From assembly GCA_028695865.1 (NCBI GenBank), contig JAQVID010000135.1:1-7442 (forward strand): a DNA stretch of 7,442 bases, in the 5' to 3' direction. The translations under genes were made by a program, and so were the position numbers. Origin of the DNA: Thermoguttaceae bacterium. Lineage in GTDB: Bacteria; Planctomycetota; Planctomycetia; Pirellulales; Thermoguttaceae. The notes beneath the pieces were generated by a model. That model worked only from the letters and a program-made list of their open reading frames with translations, was not told where the DNA came from and did no database searches. Shown piece by piece: positions 1-6,490 of the stretch; position 1 is the stretch's first letter, and each line of letters begins with the position of its first letter.

Positions 1-195
1 GGAGCAGGCGTCGCGGGAGTTGCTGGTCTTGCGGTTCCCGGAGCGGGTGTCGCGGGAGTTGCTGGTCTTGCGGTGCCCGGAGCGGGTGTCGCGGGAGTTG
101 CTGGTCTTGCGGTGCCCGGAGCAGGCGTTGCGGGAGTCGCCGGTGTTGCGGTCCCCGGAGCGGGTGTCGCGGGAGTCGCCGGTGTTGCGGTGCCC
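1..195. repeat. Five tandem copies of a 39-bp coding minisatellite
   Basis: Units run 1-39, 40-78, 79-117, 118-156 and 157-195, each beginning GGAGC and ending in CCC, with only a few substitutions between copies. A sixth, degenerate unit begins at 196 (GGAGCAGGAGTC). Because 39 is a multiple of three, copy number can change without breaking the frame. On the minus strand each unit encodes 13 residues of the pattern APGTATPATPATP, with ARP in place of ATP in some copies. The array starts at or before base 1, so the true copy number is unknown. The tail is probably an extended, flexible or wall-spanning linker. Confidence 0.95.
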
Positions 196-2363
196 GGAGC
201 AGGAGTCTCGGGTGTGCCCGGCGCGTTTTCTTCGTTGGGAGCCGCGGCGGGTTGACCTGGTTGTTGCTCTGCCGCGACCTTTTCATCGGCCGCCTTTTTT
301 TCGGCCGCGGACGGAGTAGACTGCAAGGTTTCTTCCGTTAACGTTGCATCGCCTTCAGCTCCTTGACCGGTTCCAAAACTCGCAAGGTTAGGTTCGTTGA
401 AAATGTTAATGATTCCGTAAATCTCGATATGAATCGCATCGACGCCGTAGCCGCCGGTTTGGCTGATTTCACTACGACCGATTTCGATTCCACCGGAGGC
501 GCCTCCAGGTTCGGCACCAGCCCCGGGCCCGGCACCACCACCGCCAGGAGCTCCCATTCCGGGGCCGCCGGCTCCTCCCATCTCACCACCCATGCCCATG
601 GCACTGGCGGCGCCGATTCCGCCAACCCCACCAGGGGCAGGCATGGAAAACGAGACCGCGTTGTCAGGACAAATACGCACATGCTTAATATCAATTGGCA
701 TGGAGCAGTTGGCGCAATTGACCAGAATATCCGGAATGCGTCGCTGATCAACAACCAGTTTGAGACACACAGGCATACGATTGAATTCGGCAAACGGGGG
801 AGCGGTTTCGGCGGGCAACGGAGCGTTAGCCGCATCCAAATAGCGTCCCAGAAGGATGTTCAGCAGAACCTGGGGTTCGGTACGCCCGGATGCTTCGGCT
901 CTGTTCATGCCTTCGCCTCCCGGGCCTCCCCCCGCTCCTGGTCCGCCATCGCCTCCCGGGCCGCCCGCGGGTCCGGCCATTCCCTCCATGGAACCAATAG
1001 AAGAAAGTCCGGAACCGGTCAAGTCGCCAATAGGCGTCTCTATTGACTTCCAGGCCAATCCTGCCTGCTGACCAATTAACAGATTTTCGATTCGTTTGAC
1101 AGGCGCGATTGTTACGTTGTCGGGAGCTTCCTTGTTTGTTTCTTCAATGACGCGAATAAGTGCTTCGTAAACCCAAAGAGATTCCTGAGCGTACCACACT
1201 TCAATCGATAAAGGATAACTTCCGGCAGGCCAGGTGGGAAGGGCATAAATTTCCGGAGACGGCCAATCGACATTTCCGACCACGCGACGACGTTCGCGAT
1301 ACGGCGGAAGTCCCGGCATCTTGGGGGCTTCACCCGCAGACACAACACCAACCTGACCGGCTGCTTCGGCCCCGGCTCCGGCCCCGGGAGCCCCGGCGGT
1401 TCCCGTTCCAGAAATTTCTTCCGAGGCAGGGTCAATTCCTTCGCCCGGAATGGCGACAGCCGAGCTGCCGGACGCGCCCGTGTCCATACCGGCGGCACTT
1501 CCTCGCGAACTCATAACGGGGGCACCAGCACCCATCATGTCGCCGCCCCCACCGGGGCCTCCTTCCATCCCGCCCCCCGTCATACCGCTTCCAGCACTGG
1601 TTGAGCCGTATTGAATATGGTCTTTGGGCGATACGATCATCGGATCGACTTCGCGGAAGTAAGGAACCTTTTTAAGGGCCAAAAGATTGGCTCTTTGAGC
1701 ACTGTCTTCGACTTTTTTCGTTATATTGCGTTTAATATCGTACGTTCGGACTTCCTTTACACGATCGGATTCCCCTTCGGTGATAATGATATAATAAATA
1801 TTTTTTTCAGTATCAACGTACACAGGATAAAAGCGTTTTTCTTCCTGAATCCATTTGTAATCCTGAACCTGATATCGGCGTCGACACACCTTTTTTAAGA
1901 GGTCCGGCAAGTGATTGCCAATGAAAAACGAGTAGTCTTCAAGCAGATATTGCTTGGAAGAAGAAGGCGCGATTGGAGCACGAAACTTCAGTTTTTCCAC
2001 GATTCCCAGGAATTCGCGGGAAAGCTGTCGCGGCCAGCGGTTACGAAGCTTTTGATCGTCGTACATCAGAGTCCACGCTTCAAACACGCTTTTCTTCAAA
2101 ACGTTTGTTTCAGCCTGAATGGCCTCAATGGTCTGCTGATTGGGATGAAGGGAGTTGGACGCAATCTTGTCTACAGCCGACTTTGCGTCTTCCACTTCTT
2201 TGCGCTTTGTATCGAATTTTTTCTTGATACTCGATTTGGCTCCCATCGTAATGAAAAACGCGACAACAAGAATGAGAGGGATGACTCCCCAAAAATAATG
2301 CTTCTTGATTTTGGCGAGGATGTCTTCAAACGAAACACTGCTGGAGGTGCTTGCCTTGGCCAT
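1..2363 (-). CDS. Membrane-anchored type IV filament platform protein, PilO/GspM-like (3' end outside window)
   Basis: The frame is open from the ATG at 2363 to the left edge, at least 787 codons with no stop, so the C-terminus is missing. The start is MAKAST; one hydrophobic helix follows at about residues 23-41, then a charged, helical, probably coiled-coil stretch (about 43-95), which is the N-terminal layout of PilO/GspM-type proteins. Further on come a region with RNRWPRQLSREFLGIVEKL (about 107-125), a Gly/Met-rich tract (about 254-300), a segment with SIEVWYAQESLWVYEALIRV (about 388-407), more Gly-rich sequence (about 455-488), a conserved-looking segment with MPVCLKLVVDQRRIPDILVN and a Cys-x2-Cys pair (about 529-552), another Gly-rich tract, a short IHIEIYGIINIF strand pair (about 642-653), and a Pro/Ala/Thr tail. 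Most of the protein should be periplasmic. It lies 124 bp downstream of the PilM-PilN gene on the same strand, probably the same operon. The PilO-like role is inferred from layout and context; I recognise no catalytic motif. No strong Shine-Dalgarno is visible, only GGTGAAAGAGATC upstream of the ATG. Confidence 0.8.
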   Translation of the reverse strand, partial: MAKASTSSSVSFEDILAKIKKHYFWGVIPLILVVAFFITMGAKSSIKKKFDTKRKEVEDAKSAVDKIASNSLHPNQQTIEAIQAETNVLKKSVFEAWTLMYDDQKLRNRWPRQLSREFLGIVEKLKFRAPIAPSSSKQYLLEDYSFFIGNHLPDLLKKVCRRRYQVQDYKWIQEEKRFYPVYVDTEKNIYYIIITEGESDRVKEVRTYDIKRNITKKVEDSAQRANLLALKKVPYFREVDPMIVSPKDHIQYGSTSAGSGMTGGGMEGGPGGGGDMMGAGAPVMSSRGSAAGMDTGASGSSAVAIPGEGIDPASEEISGTGTAGAPGAGAGAEAAGQVGVVSAGEAPKMPGLPPYRERRRVVGNVDWPSPEIYALPTWPAGSYPLSIEVWYAQESLWVYEALIRVIEETNKEAPDNVTIAPVKRIENLLIGQQAGLAWKSIETPIGDLTGSGLSSIGSMEGMAGPAGGPGGDGGPGAGGGPGGEGMNRAEASGRTEPQVLLNILLGRYLDAANAPLPAETAPPFAEFNRMPVCLKLVVDQRRIPDILVNCANCSMPIDIKHVRICPDNAVSFSMPAPGGVGGIGAASAMGMGGEMGGAGGPGMGAPGGGGAGPGAGAEPGGASGGIEIGRSEISQTGGYGVDAIHIEIYGIINIFNEPNLASFGTGQGAEGDATLTEETLQSTPSAAEKKAADEKVAAEQQPGQPAAAPNEENAPGTPETPAPGTATPATPATPAPGTATPATPATPAPGTARPATPATPAPGTARPATPATPAPGTARPATPATPA

Positions 2364-2487
2364 ATCTTGATCTCTTTCACCTGAAACGAAAAAGGAAAAG
2401 TCTGTCGATTTACTATTAAAAACTTATATTAAAAACAACATAAAACGGGCAAAATTCCGTTCCACAAAGAACGAAATTCCAAAGTCG
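2364..2487 (-). other. Intergenic gap between the two filament-platform genes, with a weak hairpin
   Basis: This 124-bp AT-rich gap separates the two leftward genes. An imperfect stem pairs 2453-2462 with 2469-2478 (nine of ten pairs, one C/A mismatch at 2457/2474, loop CACAAA). Read on the minus strand it lies just past the upstream gene's stop and is followed by only four T residues before GCCCG, so it is a poor intrinsic terminator at best. It could instead slow RNA decay or reduce expression of the second gene. The AT-rich stretch around 2410-2440 could hold a promoter, but I see no convincing -35/-10 pair. Confidence 0.35.
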
Positions 2488-5130
2488 CTAGGGCGTTGCC
2501 GGAGCCGGAGCACCGGGGGTGGATGCGTTGGGGGCAGCCGGAGTGGGAGCACCAGGCGCTGGCGCGTTGGGGACGGCCGGAGCGGACGCGGCGTCAGGCG
2601 TTGCCTCTGAAGGAGGCATTGCGGCACTGTCTGCCGGTTGTGTCGCGCTTCCGTCGCCTGCCGGAGCAGTCGGACTGGCGGAACCTTCTGTATTTTCAGA
2701 ACCTTCCGATTGATTGGCGGCATTTTCGGCCGCGGCGGCCGCGGCTGCTTTCTTGCGAAGATCACGAATGCTCGGTGGGGTCTCTTGCCACACAAAATGA
2801 ATAATAAATTCGAAACGGCGAAGATTTAAAATCTTGTCTTTACTCAATTTGCCCGCAATCATGTCAAGCCCCGGCATGCCTTGACCGGAACCAGGACCGC
2901 TTGCGTCCATACCGGCAGGGTTTCCGCCCATGCTGCCCATGCCACTCATACCAGCCATTCCGCCGCCTTTTGGACGAGTTTTGAGCATGCTTTCCATGAG
3001 TCGGGCACGCTCTTTAGCCGCCGCTTCCGGGTCCAACAGACGATATTTTTCGTCGATCACGCCCGGATTGATCAAAATGGGGTAATGAATTCCAAGTTCT
3101 TTGAATGTGACGACTTCCGTACCGGACTTGCCGGCCCGCTGACGCTCAAGACTGATAGGAAGTTCAACACTGCCATGCTTGAGATTGCGGAGGATTGTAC
3201 GACGAACATATTCGGCACCACGTTCCGGATCGTTGACGTTATCGGAGTTATGGTAATGATATCCGGTAAGCTGGACGATTCGACCAGGTCCGGTGGGGCC
3301 GGGAATGAGTGCCAGTCGCGGATCGACATTGGCGACGATATTCGTTAAAGGAACACCGGTTTGAGCAGCGGCATCGGCTGCGGTACTTGAGTCGCTGGAA
3401 AGATCGGCGGAAGCCCCACTGTCAGACGGAGGAGGGGCTGCGGCGGCGCCCGCTTCGCCAAGTGTTGTGGTTTCGGGCGGAAAATACCAATACTGGGCAG
3501 GTGATACCTTTGATCCTTTTTCGAAAACTTTCGATTCAAGATCATCGATAAAGTACCAGTTTTTAGCCAAATTGAACCAGGCGGAAAGGTCGTCGATGTG
3601 CTGAACTTCGATATTGCGGATGTAAATACGTTTCTGGCGCTCAATGGCTTCGCGTTTAATCGCGGGAGCAACCCCGTCTTTCAAAATCTCGGCGCTTGGG
3701 TCCTCCGCGGGAATGGCCAGGTTGACCGCTTTAATCAATTCGAGCCAGGTGAGTCGTCCTTCGACGTTACTGGTCAGGTTTCGACCGATTTGGTCGACCG
3801 ATTTGAAATTGGTAACTTCGGTACCGGCGTCGGTAATGAGTTTTTGGCTTTTTGCGGAAACCTGCTTGGCCTTGTCGAAAGCCGAATTGACACCGGGATT
3901 CTCGACATCGCTAAACGCGTATATAGATGAGAAGAACTGAACGGTGAGCGCAAGCAGCAGAAGCGCGCAAGCGGCAAGAGCCCACGGTTTCTTCGCGCTG
4001 ATAATACGGTCCGTAACAATTTCCCTCGGAATAAGATTGACATCCAGAGGAACTTGGCGCAGAAGTTGTAAAGCCAATCCGTAGGCCACGCCAAAAGAGC
4101 TTGAGTTTTTGGCAAACTGGGCGTTTCCAAGTACTTCGGCACCCTGCAATTTGGTGAACTGCGTAACGACTTCGACGTCAATACCATGACTTTTGGCCAA
4201 AAATTGCCGAAGTCCCGGGAGTTTCATCGCGTTGCCATAAGCATAGATTTTGCGTATTTTTGCCCGTTTGTTGATACTGCAATAATATTTAATGGAACGG
4301 TCAACTTCAGAAAGCATGTCGTTGAAAACAGGCTTCATGGCCAAAATGACCGCCTTGGGGTCTTGACTGGTCGCCGCGTTACGCTTGATGTGTTCCGCGT
4401 TGGAGAACGTGAGCTTGAGCGACTTGGTTAACGACTTCGTGAACATATTGCCACCGATCGGAATATTACGAAGCCAAACAACAACGCCATTGGTCACGAC
4501 CACTTCCGTCGTATCTGTTCCGACATTGAGCAGAACATCGAAATCGTTCAATTCGTCCAGCGGCGTTTCCATAAGTTCATCATAATCATAATGATCATAC
4601 AGAAATCCGTTGTACAGAGCGATTTGGGCTCCCTGAAGACAATCGACTTCCATGCCTGCCTTGGAATATGATTCCAAGGTACGGAATGCCAGTTCACGCT
4701 TCATCGCGTACATGAAGATGTTCAGGTCAAGCGCAATGGAACCTTCGAAAATGCCGCCGACCTGACGATAATCCCAAATAACTTCGCTCAAGTCAAAGGG
4801 AAGCCACTGCTTGACTTCGTATCGAATCAGGTCGGTGACCTTCTTGGGGTCAATGGGCGGGAGCGGTTGGAATCGCCACAGCGTATTTTGTCCGGAGACC
4901 GAGATGGCAACTTTCTCTCCCTTTAAATTATTTCGGGAAAGGAACAATGCCAAACTTTCGGCCAATATCTCATTGGGATCGGCTCCCGGTTGCGACATGA
5001 TTTTACTGTGCTCGATATAATCGAAGCCAATGACTTCGACCGTACCCGGTTCTGAACCCATTCGGCAACGAATCGCCTTGAGTGACGTATTACCAACATC
5101 AATTCCCCATACTACGGAATTTTTTGCCAT
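2488..5130 (-). CDS. PilM-PilN fusion protein of a type IV pilus/secretion platform (GspL-like layout)
   Basis: An 880-residue protein, far longer than typical PilM (about 350). Residues 1-355 are PilM-like with the actin-fold ATP-binding signatures: phosphate-1 GIDVGNTSLKA at 9-19, phosphate-2 LLNVGTDTTEVVV at 200-212, and an adenosine-type motif IRKIYAYGNAMKLPGLRQF at 292-310. Residues 362-371 read LDVNLIPREI, matching the short cytoplasmic motif at the N-terminus of PilN that binds PilM. One membrane helix follows at about 382-402, then a periplasmic region with TWLELIKAV (460-468), a possible ferredoxin-like part (about 615-690), a Gly/Met-rich stretch (722-757), a strand FEFIIHFVW (773-781), an Ala-rich helix and a Pro/Ala tail to the end. 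PilM and PilN are normally separate genes; here they form one chain, as in GspL. The start is supported by AGGA eight bases upstream and by the motif position near residue 1. It is the first gene of a leftward operon with the PilO-like gene. PilM-type binding of ATP is known; its role here is inferred. Confidence 0.88.
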   Translation of the reverse strand: MAKNSVVWGIDVGNTSLKAIRCRMGSEPGTVEVIGFDYIEHSKIMSQPGADPNEILAESLALFLSRNNLKGEKVAISVSGQNTLWRFQPLPPIDPKKVTDLIRYEVKQWLPFDLSEVIWDYRQVGGIFEGSIALDLNIFMYAMKRELAFRTLESYSKAGMEVDCLQGAQIALYNGFLYDHYDYDELMETPLDELNDFDVLLNVGTDTTEVVVTNGVVVWLRNIPIGGNMFTKSLTKSLKLTFSNAEHIKRNAATSQDPKAVILAMKPVFNDMLSEVDRSIKYYCSINKRAKIRKIYAYGNAMKLPGLRQFLAKSHGIDVEVVTQFTKLQGAEVLGNAQFAKNSSSFGVAYGLALQLLRQVPLDVNLIPREIVTDRIISAKKPWALAACALLLLALTVQFFSSIYAFSDVENPGVNSAFDKAKQVSAKSQKLITDAGTEVTNFKSVDQIGRNLTSNVEGRLTWLELIKAVNLAIPAEDPSAEILKDGVAPAIKREAIERQKRIYIRNIEVQHIDDLSAWFNLAKNWYFIDDLESKVFEKGSKVSPAQYWYFPPETTTLGEAGAAAAPPPSDSGASADLSSDSSTAADAAAQTGVPLTNIVANVDPRLALIPGPTGPGRIVQLTGYHYHNSDNVNDPERGAEYVRRTILRNLKHGSVELPISLERQRAGKSGTEVVTFKELGIHYPILINPGVIDEKYRLLDPEAAAKERARLMESMLKTRPKGGGMAGMSGMGSMGGNPAGMDASGPGSGQGMPGLDMIAGKLSKDKILNLRRFEFIIHFVWQETPPSIRDLRKKAAAAAAAENAANQSEGSENTEGSASPTAPAGDGSATQPADSAAMPPSEATPDAASAPAVPNAPAPGAPTPAAPNASTPGAPAPATP

Positions 5131-5172
5131 GATGAGTATCCTGATTCGAAAAGCGAATATGTTGTTTTTACT

Positions 5173-5201
5173 TTTTAATTAAAACGTATTTTTCCCGTCA
5201 A
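5173..5201 (-). promoter_or_regulatory. Possible promoter of the leftward filament operon
   Basis: On the minus strand TTGACG (5201-5196) is a five-of-six match to the sigma-70 -35 box. Seventeen bases on lies TTAAAA (5178-5173), a weak -10 inside the 12-bp palindrome TTTTAATTAAAA (5173-5184). The predicted start would leave a leader of about 35 nt ahead of the ATG at 5130. The poor -10 makes this tentative. Confidence 0.28.
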
Positions 5202-5222
5202 AGTATCCTCTGCCTTGCCTTG

Positions 5223-5267
5223 CTTGCCGATGAGAAACAAGCCCCGTACAGGGTGTTCATCGGTAAG
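5223..5267 (+). other. Bulged inverted repeat, possible structured RNA or binding site
   Basis: CTTGCCGATGA (5223-5233) pairs with TCATCGGTAAG (5257-5267): eleven pairs, with one G-U on the plus strand that would be a C-A mismatch on the minus strand. Inside, ACA (5237-5239) can pair with TGT (5254-5256) and CCC (5242-5244) with GGG (5251-5253), closing a six-base loop CGTACA. No T-run follows on either strand, so it does not look like an intrinsic terminator. It may be a small RNA, a leader of a transcript starting farther up, or a protein-binding site. Confidence 0.5.
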
Positions 5268-5368
5268 TTGGCCCGCAAAAAAGACACCTTCATTTCAAAT
5301 ATACACATAAACAGTTAGTTTTACAATATCTTCCTTTCGCAAAATTTCCAAAAAAAGCGGATTTTTGC

Positions 5369-5386
5369 CCATTGTATCCATTGTAA
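5369..5386. repeat. Tandem 9-bp direct repeat, possible operator
   Basis: CCATTGTAT (5369-5377) is followed immediately by CCATTGTAA (5378-5386). Two near-identical 9-mers in tandem, lying between divergent genes, could be a binding site for a regulator that contacts successive turns of DNA. Chance occurrence in AT-rich DNA is possible. Confidence 0.3.
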
Positions 5387-5554
5387 CAGAACCGCAGTTT
5401 TTAAACAAGTTCGTTTTTAACGGTCTTTTTAATCATAACGGCATGCCAAAGGTGATTCAGTCCGTTTTTATGGTCTGGGTTGGAAAAAACGAATTGCGGC
5501 CAAAAAAAAATACGATAAAAACAGATAAGACCCTGTTCTAGGCTCGGTGCTTTT

Positions 5555-5563
5555 TGTTATAAT
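5555..5563 (+). promoter_or_regulatory. Extended -10 promoter of the microcompartment operon
   Basis: TGTTATAAT is a perfect match to the extended -10 consensus TGnTATAAT. The -35 region at 17-bp spacing (5535-5540, GTTCTA) is poor, as often seen with extended -10 promoters. Transcription would start near 5570 and give a leader of about 105 nt before pduL. This is the best rightward promoter between the divergent genes. Confidence 0.6.
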
Positions 5564-5602
5564 AAGATAAGCAAGAGAGGGTGACAGGGAAGAAAATATT
5601 GG

Positions 5603-5630
5603 GTTTGCCGAAATAGTTGTTTCGGTAAAC
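5603..5630 (+). promoter_or_regulatory. Leader RNA hairpin abutting the Shine-Dalgarno
   Basis: GTTTGCCGAAA (5603-5613) pairs with TTTCGGTAAAC (5620-5630): eleven consecutive pairs including one G-U, with a six-base loop TAGTTG. The 3' arm ends one base before AGGAG (5631-5635), the strongest Shine-Dalgarno of the leader. There is no T-run, so it is not an intrinsic terminator. It could protect the mRNA 5' end, affect ribosome access, or bind a regulator. Confidence 0.6.
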
Positions 5631-5637
5631 AGGAGAA

Positions 5638-5676
5638 ATGTGTAAAATGACCGGCTTTCGAGGTTTCTTATTATAA
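5638..5676 (+). CDS. Possible 12-codon leader peptide coupled to pduL
   Basis: ATG at 5638, with a second in-frame ATG at 5647, opens a frame encoding MCKMTGFRGFLL and ending in TAA at 5674-5676. The last A of the stop is the first base of the pduL ATG, the TAATG arrangement typical of translational coupling. AGGAG at 5631-5635 lies 2 bases before the first ATG and 11 before the second, neither of them ideal spacing. The peptide has no obvious regulatory residue run. It may act only to deliver ribosomes to pduL, or may not be translated. Confidence 0.35.
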   Translation: MCKMTGFRGFLL

Positions 5677-6344
5677 TGGACTTACAGAATTTGAATATCG
5701 ACCGTGCACTTGTAGAATCGATTGTCCGCCGTATTTTGAGTGAAAAAACAGCTTTGGCTCCTGAAGGACGCCTTCCGCTGACGGTTAGTATTTCTGCCCG
5801 CCATATTCACTTGACCGATTCTGATGTTGAAACATTGTTCGGAAAAGGTAAAACGCTAACGAAAATGAAGGATTTGTATCAGGAAGGGTTTTTCGCGGCA
5901 GAAGAAACCGTGATGCTGGTTGGACCTCGAAAGAGAATGCTCCCTTCGGTACGAATTTTAGGTCCTACCAGAAAAGAATCGCAGGTTGAACTTTCGTTTA
6001 CGGACGCGATTTCTTTGGGAATCGATCCTCCGGTTCGCGAAAGTGGCAAACTTCAGGGCACGCCCGGGTGTGTGCTGATCGGTCCTGCGGGAGTGGTCGA
6101 ATTAAAATACGGTGTGATTCGGGCACTGCGACATGTTCACATGAGTCCGTCAGACGCCGCGTTTTACGGTGTTAAAGATAAGGACTGGATGAAGCTCCGC
6201 ATTGAATCAAACGGTTGCACAACTGTTTTGGAGAATCTGTTGGTCCGAGTTGGGGAAAAGATCAAGCTTGAAGTTCATCTTGATACCGACGAAGGCAACG
6301 CGGTTGATCTGGAGCACGCAAGTAAGGTCGAACTGATTAAATAA
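5676..6344 (+). CDS. pduL: PduL-type phosphate acyltransferase (phosphotransacylase) of a microcompartment
   Basis: A 222-residue protein, normal length for PduL, which interconverts acyl-CoA and acyl phosphate inside bacterial microcompartments and so recycles CoA. Family motifs are clear: SARHIHLT (40-47), RHVHMSPSDA (152-161) and HLDTDEGNA (201-209). By comparison with known PduL structures, His43, His45, Glu105, His153, His155 and His201 are likely ligands of the two zinc ions. The first 24 residues (NIDRALVESIVRRILSEK at 7-24) form an amphipathic helix followed by a linker, like encapsulation peptides that bind shell proteins, so a cargo role is likely. The start is fixed: the nearest in-frame stop is TAA at 5643-5645 and no other ATG lies between. 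Its own ribosome site is weak (GAGG twelve bases away), fitting coupling to the upstream short frame. It is the first sizeable gene of the rightward operon, 146 bp before the first shell gene. Confidence 0.95.
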   Translation: MDLQNLNIDRALVESIVRRILSEKTALAPEGRLPLTVSISARHIHLTDSDVETLFGKGKTLTKMKDLYQEGFFAAEETVMLVGPRKRMLPSVRILGPTRKESQVELSFTDAISLGIDPPVRESGKLQGTPGCVLIGPAGVVELKYGVIRALRHVHMSPSDAAFYGVKDKDWMKLRIESNGCTTVLENLLVRVGEKIKLEVHLDTDEGNAVDLEHASKVELIK

Positions 6345-6375
6345 TTGTTTTGGAGAGTTAAATTCCAATTTTAGT

Positions 6376-6455
6376 GTGAATTTCAACGTTTGCCTCAGTT
6401 GTTCGTTTCGTTGTTCGAGACATCGCTGGCAAAATGAGGTTGAACTGAAATTTAC
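6376..6455 (+). promoter_or_regulatory. Three-tier RNA stem between pduL and the first shell gene
   Basis: The 146-bp gap can fold into a long nested hairpin. The outer stem pairs GTGAATTTCA (6376-6385) with TGAAATTTAC (6446-6455), ten pairs with one G-U. The middle stem pairs TTTGCC (6389-6394) with GGCAAA (6428-6433). The inner stem pairs GTTTCG (6405-6410) with CGAGAC (6416-6421), loop TTGTT. An alternative pairing, CCTCA with TGAGG, also exists. No T-run follows, so full termination is unlikely. It fits an RNA processing or stability element that separates enzyme from shell expression. The rest of the gap holds only the Shine-Dalgarno GGAG (6481-6484). Confidence 0.5.
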
Positions 6456-6490
6456 GATAAACCAATTTTACTTTAGATCGGGAGAATAAA

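Larger units (their letters stand above)
5131..5675. other. Divergent regulatory intergenic region between filament and microcompartment genes
   Basis: This 545-bp stretch contains no convincing protein gene apart from a 12-codon leader frame at its right end. It must hold the promoters of both divergent transcription units. It is AT-rich with several A/T tracts, including CGTTTTT at 5412-5418 and 5463-5469 and its inverse at 5485-5491. Individual elements are listed separately: a bulged inverted repeat at 5223-5267, a 9-bp direct repeat at 5369-5386, a rightward promoter near 5555, and a leader hairpin at 5603-5630. A small 5-bp hairpin (5144-5148 with 5154-5158) also sits just upstream of the Shine-Dalgarno of the leftward gene. 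Confidence 0.7.

Noticed and set aside
1..210. CRISPR array
   Set aside because: The units are contiguous without variable spacers and keep the reading frame of a gene, so this is a coding tandem repeat.
338..835. Minus-strand open frame of 165 codons in another frame
   Set aside because: It overlaps the long PilO-like frame on the same strand, and its composition is that of a shifted reading of Gly-rich DNA.
363..1046. Plus-strand open frame of 227 codons
   Set aside because: It is antisense to the PilO-like gene, whose Gly/Ala/Pro-rich GC-biased codons leave the opposite strand open. It shows no family motif and no good ribosome site.
2452..2479. Intrinsic terminator after the PilM-PilN gene
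   Set aside because: The stem is AT-rich with a mismatch and only four T residues follow, so I list it only as a weak hairpin.
2881..3348. Plus-strand open frame of 155 codons
   Set aside because: Antisense to the PilM-PilN gene, no recognisable motif, and the sense strand has clear domain signatures.
5226..5240. Hammerhead ribozyme core (GATGA followed by GAAAC)
   Set aside because: The core needs CUGANGA, three stems and a separate GAAA at the right place; here GAAA directly follows GATGA and the third stem is missing.
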